Source: Bacillota bacterium (GTDB lineage: Bacteria > Bacillota > Clostridia > Lachnospirales > Lachnospiraceae). Taken from it: a stretch of 64,000 bases of DNA. The translations under genes were made by a program, and so were the position numbers. This document shows, piece after piece, positions 34,131-42,814 of the stretch. The stretch spans positions 1 to 64,000 of the forward strand of contig JAEYOQ010000024.1 of the NCBI GenBank assembly GCA_023411555.1. Reading direction: 5' to 3'. Within the stretch, counting starts at the first letter, position 1; each line of letters begins with the position of its first letter. The notes under the pieces are model-generated. The model was given only the letters and a program-made list of their open reading frames with translations, did not search any database and was not told where the DNA came from.

Positions 34131-34691
34131 TTATGAAGTTCTTCGAGCCTTGGCATTGGCTGGAATTGTTAAAACATGCTGAAGAGGTACCCATACAAAG
34201 CCTGCGATAGAGAAGTCTACCAAGCTATGTACAACAGTTCCTATACCGACTAGAACGAAGATATAGTAAGGGCTCATAGCTGCACCGGTACCGAAGTAAT
34301 ATAAACTGACGACAGCTACCTCGGCAATTGCATGGACTAGGGATATTACTAATGCAAAGGGGATACTGGTCTTAGGAGATATTAAAATGCTATTGTTTTT
34401 CTTAAGAAGGAAGGCACCCAAAGTAGCGAAGATTAAATGAGTCAGAGCACGAAGAACTACCACAAGTGGAAAGCCTGCAATGAAAAAGCCTAAACTGGAA
34501 ATTAAGGAAACTGAAATAGCTACTACGGGAGAGATAAACATTGCGATAAATATGGCAACATGGCTCGCTAAAGTGAAGGATGCGGGTTCGATGATGATCT
34601 TAGGAGCAACCATCGGGATTGCAATGCCTAAGGCGCTGAGCAGTGCTGCAACAGTCATAATTTTTACTTTGTTCGTAACATTATTAATCAT
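34131..34691 (-). CDS. ECF transporter S component (NiaX-like)
   Basis: 186 residues with about six membrane helices, typical of S components. The EPASFTLASHVAIFIAMFIS segment and the FFIAGFPLVVVLRALTH helix resemble niacin-type NiaX proteins. Such proteins bind a vitamin and couple to a shared EcfAAT energising module, which is not in this window. Niacin as ligand is a guess from resemblance. GGAGG precedes the ATG. Confidence 0.72.
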   Translation of the reverse strand: MINNVTNKVKIMTVAALLSALGIAIPMVAPKIIIEPASFTLASHVAIFIAMFISPVVAISVSLISSLGFFIAGFPLVVVLRALTHLIFATLGAFLLKKNNSILISPKTSIPFALVISLVHAIAEVAVVSLYYFGTGAAMSPYYIFVLVGIGTVVHSLVDFSIAGFVWVPLQHVLTIPANAKARRTS

Positions 34692-34970
34692 ACTACCTCC
34701 ATTCTGCTATGACATAGCAGTTAATTTTCCTTTTTAAATAAGATTAGGGTATTCGATTTTACGCACCAAACATAGCCATTCTTGTTCTTCTTCATGAACA
34801 TAGTTTGTGGTTTGTAGTGTGAAAATGAAAGGTAATTTTCATTCTCGGCATTATAGAACACAAACGGTAGGCGTGTTATGTTAGCGCACTTTACATAAGA
34901 CATGATAGCTGTCTTGTCAGCTGTAATTATAAGTCATAAAAAACCAATTGTCAATAGTAGATGATTAAAA
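34692..34970. other. Leader region of the S-component gene
   Basis: About 280 bases upstream of the S-component gene. It holds a small hairpin (GAAAAT/ATTTTC, about 34822-34842), a TATAAT on the minus strand without a good -35, and a doubtful 60-codon frame. A vitamin riboswitch was looked for because of the gene type; none was recognised. Confidence 0.35.
34721..34903 (-). CDS. Doubtful small protein
   Basis: A 60-codon frame with a protein-like composition (aromatic- and Lys-rich, ending near TLILFKKEN). It has no Shine-Dalgarno and sits in the leader of the S-component gene. I recognise no family. It could be a gene remnant. Confidence 0.2.
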   Translation of the reverse strand: MSYVKCANITRLPFVFYNAENENYLSFSHYKPQTMFMKKNKNGYVWCVKSNTLILFKKEN

Positions 34971-35085
34971 AGCCCATATCAGATTTCAAGATTTCAGGGC
35001 TACTGTTCTCAGCTAGCTAGAAATGATGCTAGAATCGCTGTGAACAGTAGCTTTCAATAGAACCTCGAATTCTATAATATGGGCT
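34971..35085. terminator. Long nested palindrome after the MFS gene
   Basis: AGCCCATAT/ATATGGGCT outside, GCTACTGTTCTCAGC/GCTGTGAACAGTAGC in the middle (34999-35013 with 35037-35051) and TAGC/GCTA at the tip. It lies after the MFS gene's end and upstream of the S-component gene. Confidence 0.55.
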
Positions 35086-35133
35086 GATGGACGATACTTT
35101 TTATGCTTATTCTATAGATGGGAGGCTTGTGTT

Positions 35134-36564
35134 TTACGATACAACCCTGCCGTCCTGACGATTGGTATCTATCTTCTCTGTCTCAATCCGGAGACGAATC
35201 ATGATAACTGCAATAACGATGATGATAAAGCCAATTAGGTTCAGTATCTGCTGGGCATATATCTTTTGCCCCAATATGTAGATATCCAGATGTTGCAGCT
35301 TATCCAGAATAAATCCTCCTACTACAGATACCAGAAAGCCGAATAAGCCTGACACTGATGATGTTAGAGTAAGCCATATCATACGCTTCTCACTACGAAA
35401 GAAATCCAGCTGAAGTCCGAATAAGCCGATGCCGACAAAGGCCCATGCTGTAGAGCTGAAAAAGGTGGATAGGATCAACATAGGATATGCATTGAAGGGC
35501 ATCATAAAGGCTATGGATAAGAAATTCAAACCCAGTGCAAACAGGGTATAACGAAGCACCTTGCCCATTCCATGCTTATCTGCCAACCTACCTAACCTAG
35601 GCATGAGATAGATACGATATAGGTTGAAGACAAAGCTAACGATCATAATAAAGGTATAGGGTAGGGCTAAATCATTAATCATGTAGCTGGAATTAAAGGG
35701 TGTACAGATATAAAAGGCAAGGGTATATAGGCATTGTATTGAGAAGAACTTTCGAAATTTACGGTCACCGATGGCCTCCTTAATTTCGGATAGGATACTC
35801 TGCCTTTCCTCTGCAACCTCCTGCTCCTTAGCTCTTTTGGCCAGGCGGCCATGCATCTCTTTGCCCTCTTCATTTACATAGGATAGCTTAGGTTCCTTCA
35901 TTAATGAAAGTGCGACTACATTGATTATTACTAGGATTAAAATTATTACACCGATTATGATAAAACCGGTGCGAATATTATATTTCTTAAAATAGTCTAG
36001 TACCATACCACATATCAGCATTAAGCTGGAGACAACGAATACTGCCACAGAATCCTTGATTGAAAAGTACTTTCCCCGTAGGCGGCTGGGAACCAAGCTG
36101 GCAATCCAAACTTGAGAAGCCGGGGTCCCGATTTGTACGAAGACTTGTCCTACAAAATACATGATAACGATGAGAAAAGCCTTCACGGTATCACTAATCA
36201 TAAACAAAGGAACAAAATACAAGGCAGCAAAAAGAAGGCGCTGCAGGGCCGTGACAGTAACCAAAAATTTATACTTTTTAATTCTTTTAACAAAATTAAT
36301 TAAAAATAGCTGGGTCAGAGCAGCAAAACTGACTAAGGAGATGATAATCCCTATATTGGCGTCTGAGATCCCGCTATAGGACATCAGAGTAGCTAAAAAG
36401 GTTCCTCCGGTAAGCTGTGCTATGGTCTGGGCAGCACTATCTGCGGTTGTATAGTAGATACGGCTGCTTTTTAGATCCTGCTTTGACTCGGGTAAGGCCA
36501 TGAAATAAACTCGCCTGAGCCGTCCCATTATGTAGCGGTGCATGTATGATAGATTATTGAACAT
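35134..36564 (-). CDS. MFS transporter
   Basis: About 476 residues from the ATG at 36564 (GGGGGT upstream; a TTG nine codons earlier is the alternative). Twelve hydrophobic segments are visible, with a long charged loop between helices 6 and 7 (about residues 205-260 in this numbering). The RGKYFSIKDSVAVFVVSSL segment after helix 4 and GRLADKHGMGKVLRYTLFA after helix 8 are MFS loop motifs. The substrate cannot be read. Upstream lies a non-coding stretch of about 300 bases; no operon partner. Confidence 0.75.
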   Translation of the reverse strand: MFNNLSYMHRYIMGRLRRVYFMALPESKQDLKSSRIYYTTADSAAQTIAQLTGGTFLATLMSYSGISDANIGIIISLVSFAALTQLFLINFVKRIKKYKFLVTVTALQRLLFAALYFVPLFMISDTVKAFLIVIMYFVGQVFVQIGTPASQVWIASLVPSRLRGKYFSIKDSVAVFVVSSLMLICGMVLDYFKKYNIRTGFIIIGVIILILVIINVVALSLMKEPKLSYVNEEGKEMHGRLAKRAKEQEVAEERQSILSEIKEAIGDRKFRKFFSIQCLYTLAFYICTPFNSSYMINDLALPYTFIMIVSFVFNLYRIYLMPRLGRLADKHGMGKVLRYTLFALGLNFLSIAFMMPFNAYPMLILSTFFSSTAWAFVGIGLFGLQLDFFRSEKRMIWLTLTSSVSGLFGFLVSVVGGFILDKLQHLDIYILGQKIYAQQILNLIGFIIIVIAVIMIRLRIETEKIDTNRQDGRVVS

Positions 36565-36872
36565 ATTGTCTAAAAACCCCCAGTTTTGCAAGTTAGAACA
36601 ACTACTTGTATTAATATGTATTATAAGCTATTTTAAAGGTTTTCTCAATGTGTTTTCGTGTACGAAACAATATATTATTCTATTAAAATAGGGAACTTAA
36701 TAGATACCGTCTTCCAACAGCTTTACATTGCTCAAGATGTCTTGGTATTATATAATGATACTCGGAAAGCTGGTTCATAGCTTTTATAACAAAATGAATG
36801 TTTTAATATAGTTAATCGATAGTAACTTAAGATACACATAAGCTTTATTGAATTGTCGCCAGTGGCGGTGGA
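36565..36872. other. Divergent intergenic region, nothing recognised
   Basis: About 300 A/T-rich bases separating the MFS gene and the glycosylase gene. No hairpin or promoter stood out. Confidence 0.4.
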
Positions 36873-37715
36873 ATGGGGAACAGTATGAAGATACATAATG
36901 AGAACTTTAATATTGTACAAATTGCAGAATCTGGACAATGCTTCCGTATGAACTACATAGAGGAAGGGAAATACAGTCTGATTGCCTTCGGAAGATATCT
37001 TGAATTGTATCAAGTGGAGGATAATGTGGTTGAATTAAGCTGCAGTGAGGCGGAATACGAGGAGGTGTGGAAGCATTATTTTGACTTGGAATATGATTAT
37101 CATCACCTAACGGATCAATTAATAAATGGTAGTGATGACTTTCTTCGGTCGGCCGCAGAATATGGGAAAGGAATTCGAATCCTCAGACAAGACTTTTTTG
37201 AGATGATGATTAGCTTTATCATCTCGCAGAATAAGAATATTCCCGCCATCAAGAACTGTGTAGAGGCCTTATGCAAAACTTACGGAAGCCGGATTGAAGG
37301 GCCTCTTGGAAGAGCGGGCTCCTATTATGCATTTCCGACACCCGAGCAGTTAGCTAGGGCAACCAAGGAAGAACTGCGGGCCCTGAAGGTGGGATATCGG
37401 GATGAATATATCCTTCAGGCTTCTCTTGCAGTAGTAAATGGACAGCTTAACAGAGAGGAGATTAGTTCCTATAGTTATCAAGATGCCTTTAAAGCCCTAA
37501 GGCAAATTCATGGGATCGGCGATAAGGTGGCTAATTGCATCTGTCTATATGGACTGCACCATATAGAGGTGTTTCCGATCGATGTTTGGATTAAGCGTAT
37601 ACTAGAGGAAGTGTACCAAAATGATTTTGATCTGAAGCATTATGAAGGACATGCGGGGATTGTTCAGCAATACATGTTTTATTATATGAGAAATATAAAA
37701 ATGTCAAAAGCATAA
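36873..37715 (+). CDS. ogg: 8-oxoguanine DNA glycosylase, OGG1-like
   Basis: 280 residues. The N-terminal part has the AlkA/OGG fold with ESGQCFRM near the start; the C-terminal part carries the helix-hairpin-helix IHGIGDKVANCI followed by VFPIDVWIKR. Lys218 and Asp237 are spaced exactly 19 residues apart, as are catalytic Lys249 and Asp268 of human OGG1. It should excise 8-oxoguanine and nick the strand as a bifunctional glycosylase. Two ATGs (36873 and 36885) are possible. OGG1-type enzymes are uncommon in bacteria but known in clostridia. Confidence 0.87.
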   Translation: MGNSMKIHNENFNIVQIAESGQCFRMNYIEEGKYSLIAFGRYLELYQVEDNVVELSCSEAEYEEVWKHYFDLEYDYHHLTDQLINGSDDFLRSAAEYGKGIRILRQDFFEMMISFIISQNKNIPAIKNCVEALCKTYGSRIEGPLGRAGSYYAFPTPEQLARATKEELRALKVGYRDEYILQASLAVVNGQLNREEISSYSYQDAFKALRQIHGIGDKVANCICLYGLHHIEVFPIDVWIKRILEEVYQNDFDLKHYEGHAGIVQQYMFYYMRNIKMSKA

Positions 37716-37839
37716 ATAAAAAAATTGCTTTTTTATTCATATTATTCTTCTTTGAGATTCAGTATAGTCATTCCATGGTCAGGAGAAAATAAGAAAGAGA
37801 AATATTTTCTCTAAGGTGTTATGGAAAGGAAGGGTAATT

Positions 37840-38205
37840 ATGGATAATAATTTAAGACATGGAGCAGAAAATGAAAGACGCATTGAGCATATTGAGAATT
37901 TGGTGGAGAAGAAGATCAGAACACAGCGTCATCTGGAGGAGCATTCTGATATAGCCCATTCACCTAAAAATATCCAGCATGCTAAGGAGCTTCAAAGAGA
38001 TCGTCAGTGTGAGATAGACCATCTGAAAGAGAAGGTTGCTTATGGAGATAATGTAAGCAATAAGCATAAGGAAAATACGGAGAAGCGTCTTGTTTTTACT
38101 GAGGGATACCTAAATCATAATGCGGATCATATGAATCAGAGTGACTTTGAGAATGCAAAGGCGAAGCAAGAGCGCAGGAAGGAACAAATAGATTCCCTAA
38201 AATAG
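37840..38205 (+). CDS. Small charged helical protein with internal duplication
   Basis: 121 residues from the ATG at 37840 (GGAAGGG ahead); an earlier in-frame start at 37816 overlaps that site. Very rich in Glu, Lys, His and Arg, without hydrophobic segments, and predicted helical. Two parts align: LEEHSDIAHSPKNIQHAK and LNHNADHMNQSDFENAK, each followed by a conserved RR-like and EQI/EID-LK end. No family was recognised. Possibly a spore or stress protein (guess). Confidence 0.7.
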   Translation: MDNNLRHGAENERRIEHIENLVEKKIRTQRHLEEHSDIAHSPKNIQHAKELQRDRQCEIDHLKEKVAYGDNVSNKHKENTEKRLVFTEGYLNHNADHMNQSDFENAKAKQERRKEQIDSLK

Positions 38206-38240
38206 AAGACAAGTTAGACTTCTGTTGCTACCATGAAATA

Positions 38241-38284
38241 ATACGAGTAAGTTCTGGGGATATCACCCTGGAACTTACTCGTAT
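38241..38284. terminator. Hairpin after the small helical protein gene
   Basis: ATACGAGTAAGTTC and GAACTTACTCGTAT form a perfect 14-base stem, extended inside by TGGGG/ACCCT-like pairing. A T-tract is weak (ATAATACTTAATT). Confidence 0.6.
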
Positions 38285-38453
38285 ATAATACTTAATTCAT
38301 AAGATGTTTGCGGGGCTAACCTATTTGAATAAATACATGATACATAAAAAGCTTACGAAGTGAAAAATTTGAAATATTCACAATTAGCAAACACTATTTC
38401 AAAAGCAAATATCAGCTTTAAGCTAGTATAAGGTTCTGCTTTTGTCATGGGGC

Positions 38454-39779
38454 TTACGGGGTGAGTCGATTGATATCCCTTGGAAATAAGCAGGACCTGC
38501 GGACATTGGTCTGCTCCAAGAGCTTGCTGGTGAAGCGCTCTAAACCGAGTCCGAGTCCTCCGTGCGGAGGCATTCCGTACTTATGAATCATCAGATAGCT
38601 CTCGAACTCCTCGGGGTGCATACCTCTATTTAACATCTTTTCTACCTGTTTGTCGTAATCGTGTATTCGCTGACCGCCGGTTGTAATCTCTATACCGCGA
38701 AATAATAAGTCAAAGCTTAAGGTGACCTCAGGATTTGTTGGATCCTCCATGGCATAGAAGGGACGTTTTATGGTTGGATAATGAGTAATAAAGACAAATT
38801 CACTTCCGGTTTGCTTTTGCACCAACTCATACAATAGCTTCTCTTCCTCAGGTTCAAAGTCCTCCCAGTCCTCGATTTCACGATGGTAGGTATCCGACAG
38901 CATCTGCTTTGCCTCCCGGAAGGTAAGGGTAGGAATGAAGGTCATTTCTGGCATATTTACCTTCAGGAGCGTTAAGGTATCCCTGTAATGGTCCGATAGA
39001 AACTGGAGGGTATGTTGCAGCATGCGTGTTTCCATTTCCATAATATCTTCAAAATGATCAATATAGCCCATCTCAAAGTCAACACTAGTGTATTCGTTCA
39101 GGTGTCTGGAGGTATCATGCTTTTCAGCCCGGAAAACCGGGCCTATCTCATAGACTCTTTCATATACCCCAACCATCATTTGCTTATAGAATTGGGGGCT
39201 TTGAGCCAGATAGGCATTACCACCAAAATAATCGAGCTTGAAGATATTGGCGCCTCCTTCTGCTCCGGCATATACGATTTTTGGCGAGTGAATTTCGGTA
39301 AAGCCCTGGGAATTCAAGAAATCACGAAATCCCCTACCTATCCCCTCCTGTAATTTAAAGATCGCCCGTTCCTTTTCATTGCGAAGAGTGATAGGGCGGT
39401 AATCCAGTAAGGTATCCAGGGAGATATCGAGGTGTTTATTGTTGATAACGACCGGTAAAATCTCATTCGGTGTGGATAATACCTGAATACTTTGTAGCAA
39501 TAGTTCATAACCTACTTTGGAACGCTCCTCAGCGACCACCTCTCCGGTTATTAGAACGCAGGCTTCCTCCATCAATTCCTCGATCGGAAAGCTGCAGCTA
39601 TCTTCATTATGAATGCATTGTACCAGAGCGCTCCTTGATCGCAAAATTACAAAAGAAAAGCCGCTCATTCTTCTGATTTTATAGATTGAACCGGAGAGGG
39701 TGACGGTTCTTCCGATTTGATGAATTAGTTCCTCTGGTTGAGTATATTTTTGTATTACAGATCCGTTGATTTGCTTCAT
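38454..39779 (-). CDS. aspS: Aspartate--tRNA ligase, archaeal-type (Asp/Asn non-discriminating candidate)
   Basis: 441 residues from the ATG at 39779, which has GGAGG ahead; the open frame runs 43 codons further without a site. An N-terminal OB-fold anticodon domain (GRTVTLSGSIYKIRRMSG) is followed by a class II core with motif 2 FRAEKHDTSRHLNEYTSVD and motif 3 GGLGLGLERFTSKLL. The length of about 440, without the bacterial insertion domain, marks the archaeal/eukaryal type. Such enzymes in Firmicutes often charge tRNA-Asn with Asp as well. An intrinsic terminator lies in its leader. Confidence 0.88.
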   Translation of the reverse strand: MKQINGSVIQKYTQPEELIHQIGRTVTLSGSIYKIRRMSGFSFVILRSRSALVQCIHNEDSCSFPIEELMEEACVLITGEVVAEERSKVGYELLLQSIQVLSTPNEILPVVINNKHLDISLDTLLDYRPITLRNEKERAIFKLQEGIGRGFRDFLNSQGFTEIHSPKIVYAGAEGGANIFKLDYFGGNAYLAQSPQFYKQMMVGVYERVYEIGPVFRAEKHDTSRHLNEYTSVDFEMGYIDHFEDIMEMETRMLQHTLQFLSDHYRDTLTLLKVNMPEMTFIPTLTFREAKQMLSDTYHREIEDWEDFEPEEEKLLYELVQKQTGSEFVFITHYPTIKRPFYAMEDPTNPEVTLSFDLLFRGIEITTGGQRIHDYDKQVEKMLNRGMHPEEFESYLMIHKYGMPPHGGLGLGLERFTSKLLEQTNVRRSCLFPRDINRLTP

Positions 39780-39887
39780 TATCGATTCCTCCAAATATAT
39801 TTTAGTAATGGTAAGAAGCTCGGGAATCCATTCGGACATAATCTGTATGTCGCATCGTATCACAACCTTTCTGTGCAAAAGTGGGTA

Positions 39888-39936
39888 ACAAAAAACCACC
39901 TCGGTCAATGAATATCATTTTTTAACCGATGTGGTT
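39888..39936 (-). terminator. Intrinsic terminator in the aspS leader (candidate attenuator)
   Basis: On the minus strand AACCACATCGGTTA pairs with TGACCGAGGTGGTT, followed by TTTTTG. It lies about 110 bases before the aspS start and after a promoter-like sequence at 40114-40141. A T-box core (GGTGGNACC) was sought and not found, so the attenuation mechanism, if any, is unknown. Confidence 0.55.
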
Positions 39937-40112
39937 GATATGTAAAACATATGGTAATATATATGTCATCTATTCTATCCACACAGGCACAAGACTTTAA
40001 GCGCTTGCACCCATGAAGTAATCATAGCTACAAGCGCTGCTGGTCGTCGTCCCTATTCAGATAAGTATTGATTCTGATGAACATGATAACTACCGCCTTT
40101 ACATTTTTATCA

Positions 40113-40141
40113 AGATTATCACAATTGTATGTGGCTGTCAA
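40113..40141 (-). promoter_or_regulatory. Putative promoter of the aspS leader
   Basis: TTGACA (40136-40141 on the minus strand) with a weak -10 (TAATCT at 17 bases or GATAAT at 15). The leader to the start codon would be about 330 bases and includes a hairpin AGCGCTTG/CAAGCGCT at about 39998-40036. Confidence 0.45.
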
Positions 40142-40252
40142 TATACAAAATTCCTTCCTATTATCTCGAATTATTTTTGAATATTTAAGCGATATAATGG
40201 AGAAATTCGTAGTAAAGGGCTGGAATACGCATCGTGGCATATAGGAGGTATT

Positions 40253-40990
40253 ATGATGACGAATGTAAAAGGAAAGTGGGCACTAATCACCGGTGCAAGC
40301 AGAGGTGTCGGCTATGAGATAGCGATATTTATGGCACAGCACGGCTGTAATTTGGTGCTTCACAGTCGATCTATCTCCCATACGGAGAGGGTTCTGGGGG
40401 ATGTGAAGGCTTTGGGAGTGAAGGCTTATGCTGTTCAGGCGGAACTATCTGATATGAATGCGGTAAACCGTATGCTTGATGAAATTAAAGAAAAGGGAAC
40501 TCATATCGATATTCTTTTTAATGACGCAGCCGTCCAAGTTGCCTATCGTGCCGAGTATTATAGGACACCGGTAGAGGATTTTACCCAGAGCTTTATGATC
40601 AATACAATCGCTCCAGCGATGATATGCTATCGCTTAATTCCGAAGATGATTGAAAAGGGCTTTGGAAGAGTAATCAATACTACAAGTGGGATAAAAGATG
40701 AACCGGAGCAGGCTGGTTATTCCACAAGTAAGGCGGCGTTGGACAAGTTTACGAAGGATCTGGGATCGAAGCTGGAGGGCACCAATGTTATGATTAATCT
40801 GACGGATCCTGGATGGTGCAGGACGGATCTTGGTGGACCGCATGCCCCTAATGATGTGAAAAGCTGTGTACCGGGAATAGCAGTCGGCGCCTTTCTAAAT
40901 GATAAGAAGAGCGGAAGATTTCTTCATGCTCAGGAATTTGCCGGGATGACTCTGGAGGAAGCAGTTAAGAAGGCTAAAACCATGGTATAA
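40253..40990 (+). CDS. Short-chain dehydrogenase/reductase
   Basis: 245 residues, classical SDR. The cofactor site TGASRGVGYEIA lies at residues 14-25; FNDAAV stands for the usual NNAG; TTSG and YSTSKAALDKF give the Ser-Tyr-Lys catalytic set. The pattern suggests NADP(H) use. AGGAGG precedes two adjacent ATGs. Substrate unknown. The mannanase gene follows 64 bases later in the same direction. Confidence 0.85.
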   Translation: MMTNVKGKWALITGASRGVGYEIAIFMAQHGCNLVLHSRSISHTERVLGDVKALGVKAYAVQAELSDMNAVNRMLDEIKEKGTHIDILFNDAAVQVAYRAEYYRTPVEDFTQSFMINTIAPAMICYRLIPKMIEKGFGRVINTTSGIKDEPEQAGYSTSKAALDKFTKDLGSKLEGTNVMINLTDPGWCRTDLGGPHAPNDVKSCVPGIAVGAFLNDKKSGRFLHAQEFAGMTLEEAVKKAKTMV

Positions 40991-41054
40991 GAATAGTTGA
41001 TAAGTGTATTGCTAAAGAATAACGGATCCATGGGATCCAGAATGGGAGTGCATT

Positions 41055-41987
41055 ATGAATTTTATTAATGGAATAACCTTCGGTCCCTTCGCTCATAAAG
41101 GTAGCTTTGAGACTGTAGAAGCAAGAGAGAGCTTACAGCAGATGAAGGAGCGAACCTGTGCGAATTTTGTTATCCTTGTTCCTGCCGGGGTGCAAAAGAC
41201 AGCACATTCTGAGGAGATAGATTATAGTGGACAGTGGACGCTTGGAGATCAGGAGCTAATCGAAATGATCTGGTTTGCAAGATCCATTGGACTTCGTGTG
41301 GCGATAAAGCCCACGGTAAACTGTCTGGATCATACCTGGAGAGCATTCATTAATTTCTTTGATAATGAGGTGCATTGTGAGCCCAAATGGGTGAATTGGT
41401 TCCATTCCTATACTGCTTTTCAATTACATTTTGCAGAGATAGCTGAGAAGACAGGTTGTGAGATGTTTATAGCCGGTTGTGAAATGGTAATGGCAGAGAG
41501 GCGTGAGGGGGAATGGCGTAGGCTGATAGGAGACATCCGGGGTATATTCACCGGACTAGTCTCATATAATACCGATAAATATCAGGAAGGAAATGTTTCC
41601 TGGTGGGATTGCGTCGACGTAATCTCCTCGAGCGGTTATTATCCAATTACCGACTGGGATCGGGAGCTAGACCGTATTGAAGGGCTTGTAAAGAAATATA
41701 ACAAACCCTTCTTCTTTGCTGAGACGGGATGTATGTCTTCCACAGGTTCCTCCAAGGTTCCAAATAACTGGAATCTAGAGGGTGATGTTAATCCGGAGGA
41801 ACAAGCTCAGTGGTATCAGGTGATGTTTGAGAAAACCTCTAAACGTGACTGGGTAGGCGGTTATGGCCTTTGGGACTGGGCATGGCGCAGTTATCATGTT
41901 GGGGATGCATGCAGAGACCGTGGCTATAATATCTATGGAAAGCCAGCCGAGGCGGTAGTCAAGGAGTACTTTAGTAAGGAGGGATAG
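41055..41987 (+). CDS. GH113 family glycoside hydrolase (beta-mannanase-like)
   Basis: 310 residues, no signal peptide. The (beta/alpha)8 GH113 fold is recognisable by IKPTVNCLDHTWRA, FIAGCEMVMAER and FFFAETGCMSS. Candidate acid/base Glu143 and nucleophile Glu223 lie 80 residues apart, the spacing reported for the Alicyclobacillus GH113 mannanase. It should cleave beta-1,4-mannan oligosaccharides inside the cell. It follows an SDR gene and may share its transcript. GGGAG lies before the ATG. Confidence 0.82.
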   Translation: MNFINGITFGPFAHKGSFETVEARESLQQMKERTCANFVILVPAGVQKTAHSEEIDYSGQWTLGDQELIEMIWFARSIGLRVAIKPTVNCLDHTWRAFINFFDNEVHCEPKWVNWFHSYTAFQLHFAEIAEKTGCEMFIAGCEMVMAERREGEWRRLIGDIRGIFTGLVSYNTDKYQEGNVSWWDCVDVISSSGYYPITDWDRELDRIEGLVKKYNKPFFFAETGCMSSTGSSKVPNNWNLEGDVNPEEQAQWYQVMFEKTSKRDWVGGYGLWDWAWRSYHVGDACRDRGYNIYGKPAEAVVKEYFSKEG

Positions 41988-42016
41988 TGCAATTACTTTT
42001 CAGTATTTTAGAGGGA

Positions 42017-42487
42017 TTAAAAGCCTTCCTTACGCCTTCTGTGACGTAGCGCATGACGTTTTTTACCGGCGTCCCACTCAGCCCGCTCGCATTCGGTTTC
42101 CAGAATGAGCTTTGGAACCTCTGTGGGGGTTCCCTCTTCATCCAGAGCAACTAAAACCAGGTAGGCTCGGTTCACAACCTTACGGATACCCTGCAGGTCC
42201 TCAACATAGGTGTCTACTCGGACCTCCATAGAGGTTTTGCCGACATAAGTAATGCGTCCAATTAATACCAGGGTATTATTAATAAAAGCACCTGCTTTAA
42301 ACTGAAGATTATCGATGGCTGCTGTAATAACATTGCGGCCGCTGTGTCTTCTGGCAACTACTGCGGCAACAACATCAATCCATTCCACCAACTGGCCGCC
42401 AAACAGCCGATCAGAACCGTTTATATGAGAGGGCATGATTATCTGGACTTGTTCGGTTATTGAATCAGAGATGTGTTTTGGTTCCAT
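42017..42487 (-). CDS. Acyl-CoA thioesterase (hotdog fold, YkhA type)
   Basis: 156 residues. The hotdog-fold signature of this family is present: DRLFGGQLVEWIDVVAAVVA, ITAAIDNLQFKAGAFINNTL, and TSMEVRVDTYVED. Acts on acyl-CoA in the cytoplasm. AAGGA precedes the ATG. The last 20 residues are very basic (KKRHALRHRRRKEG), which is unusual. Single gene, converging on the mannanase gene. Confidence 0.88.
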   Translation of the reverse strand: MEPKHISDSITEQVQIIMPSHINGSDRLFGGQLVEWIDVVAAVVARRHSGRNVITAAIDNLQFKAGAFINNTLVLIGRITYVGKTSMEVRVDTYVEDLQGIRKVVNRAYLVLVALDEEGTPTEVPKLILETECERAEWDAGKKRHALRHRRRKEGF

Positions 42488-42741
42488 GATATATCCTTTC
42501 TTGTGTTAGGTTATGAGATGCATGAGGCATACTCTCTGACGTGGAAGCTAATTATAGCTTATATCAAGTTTATTTTATACCCAGATTGGTAAGTTCGCAA
42601 TATGTTCCTTTGGATATACCTTTGGTATTCTTTGCTATTCTACTAATGAGGAATCAAGTCAAAAGAGAGGAAATTCTGGGGAAATTGGTGGAATATTAGT
42701 ACATGTGAAAAATAATAAATACGGAAAAAAGAATAAAAGAC
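42488..42741. other. Intergenic region, nothing recognised
   Basis: About 250 A/T-rich bases between the divergent thioesterase and aldolase genes, with no clear hairpin or motif before the aldolase promoter. Confidence 0.4.
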
Positions 42742-42769
42742 TTTTCATTGAATAATTTTATGGTATAAT
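42742..42769 (+). promoter_or_regulatory. Extended -10 promoter of fba
   Basis: TGGTATAAT with the hexamer at 42764-42769 and no strong -35; about 40 bases before the start codon. Confidence 0.5.
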
Positions 42770-42814
42770 AAATGAAGCATTGAAAATTAATATAATTGGA
42801 AAGGATGAATAAAT

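Noticed and set aside
34692..34970. Vitamin or preQ1 riboswitch before the S-component gene
   Set aside because: No recognised consensus; only a short A/T hairpin.
39780..40142. T-box riboswitch before aspS
   Set aside because: Terminator present, but the conserved antiterminator sequence (GGTGGNACC) was not found.
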